Of a stretch of 64,000 nucleotides of DNA, positions 35,144-44,739 are shown piece by piece. The notes under the pieces were generated by a model. That model saw only the letters and a list, made by a program, of their open reading frames with translations, was not told the origin of the DNA and did no database searches. The stretch's first letter is position 1; each line of letters starts with the position of its first letter. The translations under genes and the position numbers were made by a program. This DNA is from Archaeoglobus sp. JdFR-24 (GTDB taxonomy: Archaea > Halobacteriota > Archaeoglobi > Archaeoglobales > Archaeoglobaceae), in assembly GCA_002011215.1 (NCBI GenBank), contig MTML01000040.1, positions 1-64,000 on the forward strand. Direction: 5' to 3'.

Positions 35144-37687
35144 ATGGCTAATGCAATGAGCGGCAAAGATGTTCTCGGTAAACATTGGCAATGGTTTTTC
35201 ATATCTTTATCAGTTGTGGTGGGTATTTATCTGAAAATAATGAATCCTTGGGATTCTGTCTTCATCTCTTGGATCGGGACAAGATTGAGTGGAAACGACC
35301 CATGGTTTTATTATAGACTTGTTGAAAACTGTCTGAATAATTTTCCCAGCAGGATATGGTTTGATGCCTTCACAAATTATCCCTATGGCACATATACACA
35401 CTTTGGCCCCTTTTTAGTATATTTTGGTGTAATATTGGCAAAGCTTGCAGGAGCCAGCGATTCAGAATCTATAAGGCATGTTCTTGCATTTATACCGGCA
35501 ATAGGTGGCATACTGCTGGTATTTCCCGTTTATTTGCTCACAAAAGAAATATTTGATAAAAAGGCTGGCGTCATAGCAGCACTTCTTGTGATAATAGTTC
35601 CGGGTCAACTTCTACACAGGAGCATTCTAAGTTTTAACGATCATCATATATGGGAAGTATTTTGGATGATTACAACTTTGGCCATCTTTACGTATTCAGT
35701 CAATTTGTGGAAAGGCTCATCTATGCAAGAAAATATAAAAAACAGGAATTCTATTTTGGCTCCTATCTTTGCTGGAATAGTTCTTGGAGCATACCTCGAC
35801 ACATGGGCACCAGGATTCATTGTTGGGTTAATAATTCTTTTTTATGTATTTCTGGTATATCTTCTCAAAAAATGGCTGGCGACAGAAACCGAAAATCTGG
35901 CTGGTATTGGCATAATAATGTTCTTGGTTGCCGCTCTGGTTTACTTACCATTCTCCTTCAAGTACCATATGTTCTCCACAGTCAAATACTCACCTTTCCA
36001 GCTTCTGTTGTTGATACTGTCTGCTGGCGTATTGACTACATTCTATTTTTTAGATACTCTCGGGAAAAAGGGATATTACAGGAAATTAGGAGTTAAGGAA
36101 GAATACGGTTTCACCCTGATTATTTTAGTCATCGGGCTAATCATGATCGCAGGGGTAGCACTCATCGCTCCCGAGTTTTTTGGAAAGCTTGCAAACATAG
36201 TTGGAGTTTTACAGAAGAAAGGTGGTGCATTGACAGTAGCTGAAATTCAACCATTTTTCAATCAGGGTGGACAGTTCAGTCTAGCTCCTGCATGGTATCA
36301 TTTTTCAATGACTTTCTTTTTTGCCATTCCCGGGATGATCTATACTATTTATTTGTTCGTAAGAGAAAGAAAAAGCTCATATTTGCTCGTTCTTATCTGG
36401 GGTTTTGCAATGCTAATAGCTTTGGCAGGACAAAATAGATTTGCTTATTATTTTGGGGTGGTCTCAGCATTTTTTGCTGCGGTGATGTTGGATACATTAC
36501 TTAGAAAATTCAGATTTTATGATGCTATAGGCAGTATAATATCAAACAATTCAAGAGAACTGAAAAGGATAGGATACGGGAAAATAGTTATTTCGATTTT
36601 AATTGTTTTCATTCTGTTTTATCCAACCTTTGTAGCAGCTGACGAGCAGAGTAAAAATGCTGTTGGCGGGATAAATAAGCAATGGTACAGCACTTTAGTC
36701 TGGATGCGTGAGAATACACCTAATAAAGAGATGTATGAGAAATTTTACTACGAACACTACAAACAACCGGAAAACCCGAAAGAACCATACCCTTACTATC
36801 CGGAAGGCGTTTATGGTGTTATGAGCTGGTGGGACTACGGACACTGGATAACCGCAATAGCTCACCGCATACCCAACGCAAACCCCTTCCAGCAGGGAAT
36901 AGGCAACAAGTATAACCATGTCCCCGGATCCGCGCCGTTCTTCACAGCTTTCAACGAGAGCGAAGCAAACGAGATAGCCGATAAACTTGGAGTGAAATTC
37001 GTAGTAAGTGATGTTGAAATGGCAACAGGTAAGTTCTATGCAATGGCAGTATGGGCAGAGGGAACACTCGAAAAAGCTGGGAAAATGTACTATGCTGGTC
37101 CAGGCTACGTTTACATAACGCCTACTGGTCAGCTTGGTATAGCATTCTCAAAGCTGAACATTCCAGCGGGTGCAAAAGTTTTGACAGTCCTGAATACCCC
37201 GAGCGAAAACTACTATAGAACGATGGAAGCAAAACTCCATATAATGGATGGAAATGGTCTAAAGAGGTACAGAATGGTTTATGAAAGTGAATTCGAAGCT
37301 AAAAATGGTCTTACAATTGAGTTACTGTATCGCTACATTTACGATTCAATATATGCAAAAGGAAATTTTGTACCTGTGACTTCGACAGGATATGTGAAAG
37401 TTTTTGAATATGTTAAGGGTGCAAAGATAACTGGAAAAGTCGGAAATGTAACAGAAGTGAAGATTAGCACCACCATTACCACAAATCAAAACAGGACGTT
37501 CGTTTATCAACAAACAACGACTGTTAATAATGGTGTATTTGAATTTACAGTTCCATATGCGCAGGATACAGTATATCCTGTTAAGGCAACAGAATACACA
37601 ATAACCGCTGGTAAAATGACAAAGACAGTCTCGATCTCAGATGAGGATGTTGAGAATGGAAATGTAATCAGAGTGGACTTTACTTAA
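35144..37687 (+). CDS. aglB: Oligosaccharyltransferase AglB (STT3)
   Basis: An 847-residue archaeal N-glycosylation enzyme that moves a lipid-linked oligosaccharide to asparagine in N-x-S/T sequons outside the membrane. About 13 membrane segments are followed by a soluble domain. Catalytic motifs: GNDPWFYYR (first DXD-type) near residue 49, NDHHIW near residue 165, the sequon-binding WWDYGHWI near residue 563, and a DK-type motif in DVEMATGKFYAMAVW. The length and motif order resemble the long AglB of Archaeoglobus. Several in-frame ATGs exist within the first five codons; no clear ribosome site. Confidence 0.95.
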   Translation: MANAMSGKDVLGKHWQWFFISLSVVVGIYLKIMNPWDSVFISWIGTRLSGNDPWFYYRLVENCLNNFPSRIWFDAFTNYPYGTYTHFGPFLVYFGVILAKLAGASDSESIRHVLAFIPAIGGILLVFPVYLLTKEIFDKKAGVIAALLVIIVPGQLLHRSILSFNDHHIWEVFWMITTLAIFTYSVNLWKGSSMQENIKNRNSILAPIFAGIVLGAYLDTWAPGFIVGLIILFYVFLVYLLKKWLATETENLAGIGIIMFLVAALVYLPFSFKYHMFSTVKYSPFQLLLLILSAGVLTTFYFLDTLGKKGYYRKLGVKEEYGFTLIILVIGLIMIAGVALIAPEFFGKLANIVGVLQKKGGALTVAEIQPFFNQGGQFSLAPAWYHFSMTFFFAIPGMIYTIYLFVRERKSSYLLVLIWGFAMLIALAGQNRFAYYFGVVSAFFAAVMLDTLLRKFRFYDAIGSIISNNSRELKRIGYGKIVISILIVFILFYPTFVAADEQSKNAVGGINKQWYSTLVWMRENTPNKEMYEKFYYEHYKQPENPKEPYPYYPEGVYGVMSWWDYGHWITAIAHRIPNANPFQQGIGNKYNHVPGSAPFFTAFNESEANEIADKLGVKFVVSDVEMATGKFYAMAVWAEGTLEKAGKMYYAGPGYVYITPTGQLGIAFSKLNIPAGAKVLTVLNTPSENYYRTMEAKLHIMDGNGLKRYRMVYESEFEAKNGLTIELLYRYIYDSIYAKGNFVPVTSTGYVKVFEYVKGAKITGKVGNVTEVKISTTITTNQNRTFVYQQTTTVNNGVFEFTVPYAQDTVYPVKATEYTITAGKMTKTVSISDEDVENGNVIRVDFT

Positions 37688-37842
37688 ACTGGAAGAACAA
37701 TTCAAAATACATTCAATTATTCTTTATTTGTTATTTGTACCCGATTCAATTCCAGTCTATTGATTTTTTCTCGCTTTTCGAGAGACATCTTCCAGCATCC
37801 CATGTATAAACTCTTTTAGCAAGCTTCTTCTAATAAAATAAA

Positions 37843-37918
<76 letters not shown>

Positions 37919-37941
37919 GTGCTGGTTTTTAAGTTTCAAAG

Positions 37942-37950
37942 ATTTATATG
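37942..37950 (-). promoter_or_regulatory. TATA box of tRNA-Glu
   Basis: Read on the minus strand, catataaat lies 24-32 bases before the tRNA 5' end, preceded by an A-rich BRE-like stretch, the standard archaeal stable-RNA promoter layout. Confidence 0.6.
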
Positions 37951-38032
37951 CTTTTCCCTATGTTAGTGGTTTTATACGGTGAAGGCCGAATTTGAGCATA
38001 GAAATTAAATAATTTTAAAATTACCTTTCTCG

Positions 38033-38088
38033 GGTTAGTGCTGGACATTTCAACATCCTAACCAGCAACTCCTGCTGGGCATTCCAAC
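38033..38088. repeat. Pair of 16-base direct repeats with an inverted repeat between tRNA-Glu and pdaD
   Basis: tgctggacatttcaac (38039-38054) recurs as tgctgggcattccaac (38073-38088), 14 of 16 bases the same. In addition ggttag (38033-38038) pairs with ctaacc (38058-38063). The block is GC-richer than its surroundings and has no reading frame. Role unknown. Confidence 0.6.
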
Positions 38089-38100
38089 CAATAGAGCGTA

Positions 38101-38595
38101 TTACATAACAAAAACCGCTGCTGAAATTACGGTTGTAATTTCCTCCACTTCTGCAATTCTGGTTATGTTGAATTTTTTGTGCGGTTTAATTCCAAATGCA
38201 GTGTTCAGCATGTATGCAGCCATATTTTCTGCATGCGTTCCCTTGTCCTCGCCATCCCAGTAGCCGTGATATTCGGTAATGTATCCATTCAGAGTGGGAT
38301 CTGAAGGTAACGCAGCCCCAATACTTGCGAATATCTTTTTACCCTGCTCATCGCTTGTAATCCTCGCCATAACAGTGAAAACGATCTGACCCGGGTAAAG
38401 TTCGCTTATTCCTTTCTTGCTCTCAATGATCTTGCATCCTGGGGGAAAAACACTGCTTACAGTTACCAGATTGAATTTTTCAATACCGGCATCCCTTAAA
38501 GCAAGCTCGAAGCTTATAAGGGGATCCTTATGCTTACCCACACCTGAAGTGAAGAAAACCTTCTTTGGAACCATCATTCTATTAGCTGAATTCAT
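38101..38595 (-). CDS. pdaD: Pyruvoyl-dependent arginine decarboxylase
   Basis: A 164-residue proenzyme that cleaves itself at a Ser-Ser bond to form the pyruvoyl cofactor and makes agmatine from arginine for polyamine and agmatidine synthesis. The cleavage site is TVSSVFPPGCKI near residue 50; GVGKHKDPLISFELAL precedes it. The start at ATG 38595 has a strong ribosome site (aaggagtgat); the frame extends 23 codons further back without such a site. Confidence 0.92.
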   Translation of the reverse strand: MNSANRMMVPKKVFFTSGVGKHKDPLISFELALRDAGIEKFNLVTVSSVFPPGCKIIESKKGISELYPGQIVFTVMARITSDEQGKKIFASIGAALPSDPTLNGYITEYHGYWDGEDKGTHAENMAAYMLNTAFGIKPHKKFNITRIAEVEEITTVISAAVFVM

Positions 38596-38916
38596 ATCAT
38601 CACTCCTTTTTATGCAATTTAGCTCTGAGATGAAATTATTATCAGATTCAGTCAGGTTCTCCATTTTGATTCACTCCGCGTTAATACAGTTTTTGAGTAT
38701 TTAAGTTTTACTCAAGTTTTATAATCTCAATTATGGTAAATTCTTTTTAAAACCCACCTTATTTAGAAAAAACCTTATTTAATCGATATAATACAAATTA
38801 ATTTTAATACTAAATAAAAATTAAATTTAATCAATAACCAATAAAATTAAAATCTCCTGACTCTCACCATGAAAGTTATTGGATTATTGTTCTAAATCCG
38901 ATCAACATTTAAAAAA
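38596..38916. other. AT-rich intergenic region, about 320 bases
   Basis: Very AT-rich spacer between pdaD (whose promoter it must hold) and the end of the geranylgeranyl reductase gene. No frame, tRNA or clear repeat is visible. Confidence 0.5.
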
Positions 38917-40092
38917 TTAGACAAATAGATCTTTGATATCCAGTAAAAATTTGGGGTTCTTCTTGATAAGCTCGAGAACGAGTTTCTTTACACTGATCTC
39001 ACTCAAATTATATCCTGAAATACTTCTTGCCAGCCTGTTCAAAGTCTCGTCATCCATTTTTAGAAGCTTTTTCTGAAGTATTTTATTTCTGTGAAGGATT
39101 TTTCCGAAATCATTTTTCCACAGATCATCATACTTCCTGAGGAAATCCCTGGTATATGTTCCTCTTTCAATCGCTTCTTTAGCAACAAGACCAGCTAAAT
39201 AGCCCCCCTTCAAAGCGTTTGCTATCCCTCCACCTGTAATGGGGTCAGCGTGTCTTGCAGCATCACCAACGAGCATGACGTTATCAGCAACAGCCGAATC
39301 GATCTGGCCCGTAACAGGAACTCCTCCTGCCACGAACTCGATGATCTCACCATCCGGGTAATTTTCTCTCACAAATCCGTCAAGAAGCTCCTTTGCACTT
39401 TTCTTTGTCTGAGTTGGCAATATTCCAATTCCAACGTTTGCCATCGAACTGCCCTTCGGGAAAAGCCACACATAACCGCCCGGAGCATATTTTCTCCCAA
39501 TCCAGAAATAGGTGTATTCGGGATCAAAATCGATATCTGCTATGAGGTACTGAACACAGCTCTCAATTTCTCCAATTTTCATGGTGGTATCTATCCCAGC
39601 CCATTTTCCAACCCTGCTTTCAACACCATCTGCACCGATCACAAGTTTTGCTGTAACATCAAATTTCTCACCCATTCTTTTTAGGTGAACTCTGAGCCCT
39701 CCTCCCTCTCTTTCCATAGAAATTGCAGTTGTTTTAACAATAACTTCGGCACCCATATTTGCGGCCATTCTTGCAAGAGCTCTGTCAAAAATTTTCCTTT
39801 CGAGAACGAATCCAACCTCATTTCCGGCCATACTGGCGTCCATTTTGATTTCGGTTCCATCTGGGGAATATATGATCGCTCCCGAAACTTCTGCAGAGAT
39901 CCAGCTCCTGTCGATCTCAAAAAATCCCTCTAAAGCTTCTCTACTGACCCCCTCTGCACACCTCACTGGAGTTCCAATTTCCTGTCTCTTCTCTACCAGA
40001 AGAACATTAAGGCCATTCTCTGCAGCTGTCTTTGCTGCCATAGAACCTCCAGGTCCGGCACCAATTACGACAAGATCATAATCGAAGTTCAA
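38917..40092 (-). CDS. Geranylgeranyl reductase family flavoprotein
   Basis: A 391-residue FAD enzyme that saturates the geranylgeranyl chains of archaeal membrane lipids. FAD motif [20 protein letters not shown] at the N-terminus, RCAEGVS, the substrate-side motif YVWLFPKG, and [19 protein letters not shown]. The start is a TTG that overlaps the ferredoxin stop (TTGA) and has ggtga five bases ahead. The adjacent ferredoxin is its probable electron donor. Confidence 0.92.
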   Translation of the reverse strand: MNFDYDLVVIGAGPGGSMAAKTAAENGLNVLLVEKRQEIGTPVRCAEGVSREALEGFFEIDRSWISAEVSGAIIYSPDGTEIKMDASMAGNEVGFVLERKIFDRALARMAANMGAEVIVKTTAISMEREGGGLRVHLKRMGEKFDVTAKLVIGADGVESRVGKWAGIDTTMKIGEIESCVQYLIADIDFDPEYTYFWIGRKYAPGGYVWLFPKGSSMANVGIGILPTQTKKSAKELLDGFVRENYPDGEIIEFVAGGVPVTGQIDSAVADNVMLVGDAARHADPITGGGIANALKGGYLAGLVAKEAIERGTYTRDFLRKYDDLWKNDFGKILHRNKILQKKLLKMDDETLNRLARSISGYNLSEISVKKLVLELIKKNPKFLLDIKDLFV

Positions 40093-40373
40093 GATTTCAC
40101 CCCTGTTGCAGTTTCAATCTCGATAACCTCGATAGCCCTCATCGGGCACGTTCTGACACAGGCCTTACACAATGTGCATTTTTCATCGTCAATCTGGACA
40201 AAAGTCTCTACAAGCTCGTTTGCATCATATTTACAAACAGCAATGCACGCCCCACAGTAAGCACATTTATACCGATCTATGATAATCTTTCCATCGTTCT
40301 TTTTTGAATTAATCGCTCTGCCTGAATTTCTGCCGGACAGATTTGAGGATCTGATCAATTTACTCTTAAACAT
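40089..40373 (-). CDS. Two-cluster 4Fe-4S ferredoxin
   Basis: A 94-residue ferredoxin: a basic, serine-rich N-terminal extension of about 30 residues, then two clusters with [11 protein letters not shown] and [12 protein letters not shown]. Start ATG 40373 behind ggagtgaga. It overlaps the geranylgeranyl reductase start, and such pairs are common in archaea, so it most likely supplies electrons for lipid saturation. The N-terminal extension is unusual for a small ferredoxin. Confidence 0.9.
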   Translation of the reverse strand: MFKSKLIRSSNLSGRNSGRAINSKKNDGKIIIDRYKCAYCGACIAVCKYDANELVETFVQIDDEKCTLCKACVRTCPMRAIEVIEIETATGVKS

Positions 40374-40385
40374 ATTCTCACTCCG

Positions 40386-41858
40386 TTAATAAGCTTTAGA
40401 AACTGCAGAAAGCACGCCCTCTCCACCACAGACTATACATTTCCCTTCATATTCTTCCTTACACCACTCGCCAGTCTCTTCAAAGCTACCAAGTATTCCT
40501 CCTGAGGCGGACTCTTCTAATTTTTCTCCACACTCCTCAGACATGCAGAAATGAATAAGTGCAACTCCTTTACCAACCCAATCATTCAGTTCCTCAAGAT
40601 TCGTGATATATCTTACTCTCTTCATCATCTCTTCAAATGCTCTTTTTCTCAATCTCTCTCTAAGATCCAGTGTCCACTCTTTTATCTTATCTTCAACAAG
40701 CTCTCTCTGGTAGATTTTGAATTTCTCTCTTGTATCTCTGAAGGAAACTGTGATCTGTTCCACCTCTGCCTCTCTTGGACCGATCTCAATTCTGATTGCC
40801 GCACCTTTGAGTTCCCATTTATAGTATTTCGAGCCGGGTCTTTCCTCGCTATCATCAAGCACAACCCTGTAACCAAGTTTTTTGAGACATCTCTCTACCT
40901 CCCTTGCTTTCTCCATCACGATTTCTTCTTTTCCCTTATAAAGGACTGGAATTATCACAAACTGAACGGGAGCGAGTTCAAACGGAAAAACCAATCCCAG
41001 ATCATCTCCGTGTATACTTATGAGGGCCGCAATACATCTCTCAGATATGCCATAACATGTTTGATGTGCATATTCATGCTCCCCGTCAGGTTTTTCGTAC
41101 TTTATCTCAAAAGTTCTGGCAAAGTTATCGGCTAAGTGATGGACAGTTCCAATTTGCATGGTCTTTCCATCTGGCATGATCGTGTCAAGTGCAATTGTGT
41201 AGGCTGCGCCTGGAAACTTGTCCCATTCGGGTCGCCTGATTACCATATATGGGATCGCAAGAAAATCATAGAATTCCTTATACAGATTTACTGCCTTTTT
41301 AACCTGCTCCTCTGCCTCCTCAAAATTCCTGTGAACTGTATGGGCTTCCTTGAATGAAGTAATCTCTCTGAGTCTTATCATCGGTCTCGTATGTTTGGTC
41401 TCGTATCTGAAGATGTTTACAATCTGATAGACTTTTAATGGAAGATCGCTATGGCTTCTAACCCAGAGTTTGAACATTGGATACATTGCAGTCTCGCTTG
41501 TAGGTCTTAAGGCAAGCTTCACATCTAGTCTGTCAAGCCCACCATGGGTTACCCAGTAAACCTCATCTTCAAATCCCTTTATGTGCTGTCCCTCTTTCCC
41601 GAGTTCAGTCTCTGGAATGAGGGTAGGGAAATAAACCTCATCGTGATCCCTATCCAGTAGTTCTCTTAGCCTGTTGTAAACGAGCTGTCTTATTTTGAAT
41701 CCAAAAGGGTACCAGACATACAGTCCCTTCACAGGATATCTCACATCCATTATCTGAGCTTGCTGGATTATCTCATGGTACCATTCAGAAAAGTCATCTT
41801 TTTCAGGCAGTCCATCTTTTCTTGAAACTTTTTTCTCCTCTCGTTCAGTCTCACTCAT
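40386..41858 (-). CDS. proS: Prolyl-tRNA synthetase (archaeal/eukaryotic type)
   Basis: A 490-residue class II synthetase. Motif 2 lies in IFRYETKHTRPMIRLREITSF, the active-site loop in LRPTSETAMYPMFKLW, and motif 3 in PGSKYYKWELKGAAIRIEIG; the C-terminal zinc-binding part ends in CIVCGGEG. The bacterial editing insertion is absent. Start at ATG 41858 with ggtgat ahead; a TTG two codons earlier is weaker. Upstream of the ferredoxin gene by 12 bases. Confidence 0.96.
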   Translation of the reverse strand: MSETEREEKKVSRKDGLPEKDDFSEWYHEIIQQAQIMDVRYPVKGLYVWYPFGFKIRQLVYNRLRELLDRDHDEVYFPTLIPETELGKEGQHIKGFEDEVYWVTHGGLDRLDVKLALRPTSETAMYPMFKLWVRSHSDLPLKVYQIVNIFRYETKHTRPMIRLREITSFKEAHTVHRNFEEAEEQVKKAVNLYKEFYDFLAIPYMVIRRPEWDKFPGAAYTIALDTIMPDGKTMQIGTVHHLADNFARTFEIKYEKPDGEHEYAHQTCYGISERCIAALISIHGDDLGLVFPFELAPVQFVIIPVLYKGKEEIVMEKAREVERCLKKLGYRVVLDDSEERPGSKYYKWELKGAAIRIEIGPREAEVEQITVSFRDTREKFKIYQRELVEDKIKEWTLDLRERLRKRAFEEMMKRVRYITNLEELNDWVGKGVALIHFCMSEECGEKLEESASGGILGSFEETGEWCKEEYEGKCIVCGGEGVLSAVSKAY

Positions 41859-42000
41859 AATCAATCACCATTACTAATCAGTCCCCGAATCCCTCAATTT
41901 TATCAGTCTTCGATTTAACTCTGAACCCAAATTGCTGTTTGAAGTCTGGGGGTCTTAACACAAGGGTTTGAACACGATACCAAATATTAAATTTTCGTAT

Positions 42001-42024
42001 TTAATGGTACCCTTAATAGTACCC
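42001..42024. repeat. Two tandem 12-base repeats
   Basis: ttaatggtaccc is followed directly by ttaatagtaccc, one mismatch, in the spacer between proS and the SpoIIM-like gene. May be a regulator site for proS or a chance duplication. Confidence 0.5.
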
Positions 42025-42137
42025 AAGAAAATTTTAGAGTGAGCCATGAGGAATAACTTAAAGCTGACAGGAGTCGGATGGGTTGATGAAATAGTCAAGT
42101 ATTGATGTAATCTCAAAAAGAAGTTGATACTGGACAA

Positions 42138-42764
42138 TCAAAATAAAAAGACTATCAGAGGTGTGATAAAAGTCTCAACAATGGCTGCAATTAGAAGTAA
42201 TGGAATAATGATCTTTACAAACCTCTTGATGGAGTATTTTACCAGTGCTGACATGTTGACCTGCTGCCCTTTGAAAACCCTCAGGTAGAATTTCTTACCA
42301 AGCCAGACACCGAAGGCTGAAGCTAAAATAATAGCTGGAACCTCCAGAATGCCATGGGGGATAATTGCGAGGAATACCTTTCCTATTCCAACCTCCATAC
42401 CCTTTACATAAAAAACAATGCCAAGCAGATATCCGTTCAGAAAGATAAATAAAAATGGAAAAATCCCGAAAAAGAATCCTGCAAGTAACGATACAAATGA
42501 TTTTGATGCATTGTTTAAGAAAATGACTGTAACAACCATAAGAGGGTTGTTGAAATCAATAAAACTGAAACCCTCAAACAACTGGTTAACGAAGTCTGAG
42601 GCAATCTCAGGATATAACTGCGCACCATAGAATCCCATAACTCCAGAGATCAGAAAAATACTTGATAGGAACAGGAAATAGATCTTTATTTCTCTTTCAG
42701 CTTCGGAGAACTCCGTATCTGTGGACTCCATGCTCCATGAATAGTCGCTTTCAGTCTTGCTCAT
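42138..42764 (-). CDS. SpoIIM-like integral membrane protein (DUF95)
   Basis: A 208-residue protein with an acidic N-terminus and about five membrane segments. The family's conserved block is seen in AGFFFGIFPFLFIFLNGYLLG and IPHGILEVPAIILASAFG. SpoIIM homologues occur widely in archaea with unknown roles, possibly envelope remodelling. ATG at 42764. Lies 70 bases downstream of the DUF63 gene on the same strand and may be cotranscribed. Confidence 0.82.
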   Translation of the reverse strand: MSKTESDYSWSMESTDTEFSEAEREIKIYFLFLSSIFLISGVMGFYGAQLYPEIASDFVNQLFEGFSFIDFNNPLMVVTVIFLNNASKSFVSLLAGFFFGIFPFLFIFLNGYLLGIVFYVKGMEVGIGKVFLAIIPHGILEVPAIILASAFGVWLGKKFYLRVFKGQQVNMSALVKYSIKRFVKIIIPLLLIAAIVETFITPLIVFLF

Positions 42765-42794
42765 CAAACATCATTGAAAAAATTTGTTTAAATA

Positions 42795-42814
42795 GATGCC
42801 GGCGGATGCCGGCG
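42795..42814. repeat. Perfect 10-base tandem duplication, GC-rich
   Basis: gatgccggcg occurs twice in a row in the 70-base spacer between the DUF63 and SpoIIM-like genes. It contains GCCGGC palindromes and stands out from the AT-rich surroundings. Confidence 0.55.
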
Positions 42815-42834
42815 ATGGCATTAAATGATATAAG

Positions 42835-43644
42835 TCAGGTGCTGAAACTCATTCTCAACATATCTCTTATACCGGGTGCAAGCCCCAGAACGATTAAAAC
42901 GAACTTGACGAAGTTTTTAAAATCATCATCTTCATCCATCGAATCCAGGAAGTAAAGGATCGCCAAGAATATAATTATTTTTGCCGGAACCATAATCCAG
43001 GGGCCAAATGTGGATATAAGGAATCTTGGCAGGACGTGAAGCTCCCAGTAACCAAGGAATTGAATCCCAAGAAAAGTTGCAAAGCCATCAGCCATCTGTG
43101 AGAAGAAAACGAGCTTGCTCAGCTGGTTGTCCATTGGGGGATAAAGCTTTTCAGAGGCAAAGTGATAGATTACAGTAAGTGAGAGGGCAGAAAATATTGT
43201 TAATGGCAAAATCCACCAGTTTACTATCTGAAGATTTGTGAAAAGCATAATCAGGACTACTATGGACAGTGTCAATCCCACAGTGCCGTAATGAATCCAG
43301 TAATTTTCTCTTCTGAACTTGAGAGAAAGGATCAGAGTTGGAAAAGCAATCAGGAATATCAGGATGTATATTAGTGGTGTCATGAAGAAATATGATGTGG
43401 GTGGGTTAAGAAAGCCGGCATCCTCTATAACTCTTGCAGATGAGCCAAGCAGGATGTAGGGAATGTTTCCAAGGGCAAATTTCAAGTCAATATCCAAATC
43501 AAATCTTTTGAGGGTTTTATATATTAGAATGACAGCAATTATGAGTATCAAAGCCCAGGTGAATGTGTTTACGACGTTATAACCCTGTTTGAAAACGATA
43601 GAGTCAATATAATATTTTTTTACAAATTCATATATTGAATCCAT
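42835..43644 (-). CDS. DUF63 family membrane protein
   Basis: A 269-residue protein with about seven or eight membrane segments. Typical pattern for the archaeal DUF63 family: GYNVVNTFTWALILI near the start, LLGSSARVIEDAGFL, and MADGFATFLGIQFLGY. Function unknown. Neighbours (SpoIIM-like) point only to the membrane. Confidence 0.8.
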   Translation of the reverse strand: MDSIYEFVKKYYIDSIVFKQGYNVVNTFTWALILIIAVILIYKTLKRFDLDIDLKFALGNIPYILLGSSARVIEDAGFLNPPTSYFFMTPLIYILIFLIAFPTLILSLKFRRENYWIHYGTVGLTLSIVVLIMLFTNLQIVNWWILPLTIFSALSLTVIYHFASEKLYPPMDNQLSKLVFFSQMADGFATFLGIQFLGYWELHVLPRFLISTFGPWIMVPAKIIIFLAILYFLDSMDEDDDFKNFVKFVLIVLGLAPGIRDMLRMSFST

Positions 43645-43761
43645 GTGCTGAAAATTTTTTCTGAATTTAAATGTTTTTCTATCGGGGTGTTTTACATTAG
43701 GTTCGCCCTATGCAAGAATATGACACGATAAAGTTTTTTACTCCAGTATTTAATTTTGATT

Positions 43762-44727
43762 ATGGAAACTCTAATTATCACTCAGAATGAAATAACAAAT
43801 TTGCTCTCAATGGAGGACACACTCGAAGCGGTTGAACATGCTTTCGAAATGCATGGGAAAAATGCTGTTCAGATGCCTGCCAAAATATATCTAGAATTCG
43901 AAAAAGGCGATCTTAGAGCAATGCCAGCCTATCTTGATGGTAAGGCTGGTGTGAAATGGGTAAATTCACATCCAAATAACTCTGAAGTTGGTCTTCCAAC
44001 TGTTATGGCTTTGCTGATTTTCAACGATCCCGAAACTGGCTTCCCGCTTGCGGTTATGGATGCCACACACATCACCAACATGCGAACAGGTGCGGCAGGT
44101 GGAATAGCTTCGAAGTATCTTGCCAGAAAAGATAGTAGAGTTCTCGGGTTTGTTGGATGTGGGATGCAGGCATATACTCAGTTATCGGCACATTCTGAGT
44201 TTTTTAACATAGAAAAAGTGAAAGCTTTTGACATAATAGCTTCAAGGGCCAAAAAATTTGCTGACTACTGCATTAAGAAAGGGGTAGATGCTGAGGTGAC
44301 ATCAATAGAAGGAGCATGTGACTGTGATATTTTGATAACTACAACACCCTCCAGAAAACCCATCGTTAAAGGAGAATGGGTAAATGCTGGTACACACATT
44401 AATGCTATTGGGGCAGACGCTCCAGGTAAACAGGAGCTCGAATCAAGGCTTATAAAAAATGCAAGGGTGTTTGTTGACGACAGAGAACAGGCATTTCACA
44501 GTGGAGAGGTGAATGTACCGCTCTCAACCGGAATAATAGCCCCTGAAGAAATTGCAGGTACGATTGGTGAAGTAATCACAGGGAAGGTAAAAGGGCGAAT
44601 AGGAGATGAAATAACAATATTTGATTCCACAGGACTGGCAATTCAGGATATAGCAACTGCAAGCATTGTTCTCAAAAGAGCAACTGAGGAGGGACTGGGA
44701 CTTAAAGTAAAATTTTTTGATTTCTGA
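43762..44727 (+). CDS. ala: Alanine dehydrogenase (ornithine cyclodeaminase/mu-crystallin family)
   Basis: A 321-residue NAD-dependent enzyme that resembles the characterised A. fulgidus alanine dehydrogenase more than ornithine cyclodeaminase. Motifs: YLEFEKGDLRAMPAYL, GVKWVNSHPNN, MDATHITNMRTGAAGGIASK, Rossmann loop GFVGCGMQAYTQ, and GTHINAIGADAPGKQEL. It links alanine and pyruvate. The ATG at 43762 has no ribosome site; the gene may be leaderless. Confidence 0.88.
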   Translation: METLIITQNEITNLLSMEDTLEAVEHAFEMHGKNAVQMPAKIYLEFEKGDLRAMPAYLDGKAGVKWVNSHPNNSEVGLPTVMALLIFNDPETGFPLAVMDATHITNMRTGAAGGIASKYLARKDSRVLGFVGCGMQAYTQLSAHSEFFNIEKVKAFDIIASRAKKFADYCIKKGVDAEVTSIEGACDCDILITTTPSRKPIVKGEWVNAGTHINAIGADAPGKQELESRLIKNARVFVDDREQAFHSGEVNVPLSTGIIAPEEIAGTIGEVITGKVKGRIGDEITIFDSTGLAIQDIATASIVLKRATEEGLGLKVKFFDF

Positions 44728-44739
44728 GCTGGTTAGAGC

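Noticed and set aside
41955..42137. 60-codon minus-strand frame between proS and the SpoIIM-like gene
   Set aside because: No ribosome site and no family features; it crosses the 12-base tandem repeat that looks regulatory.
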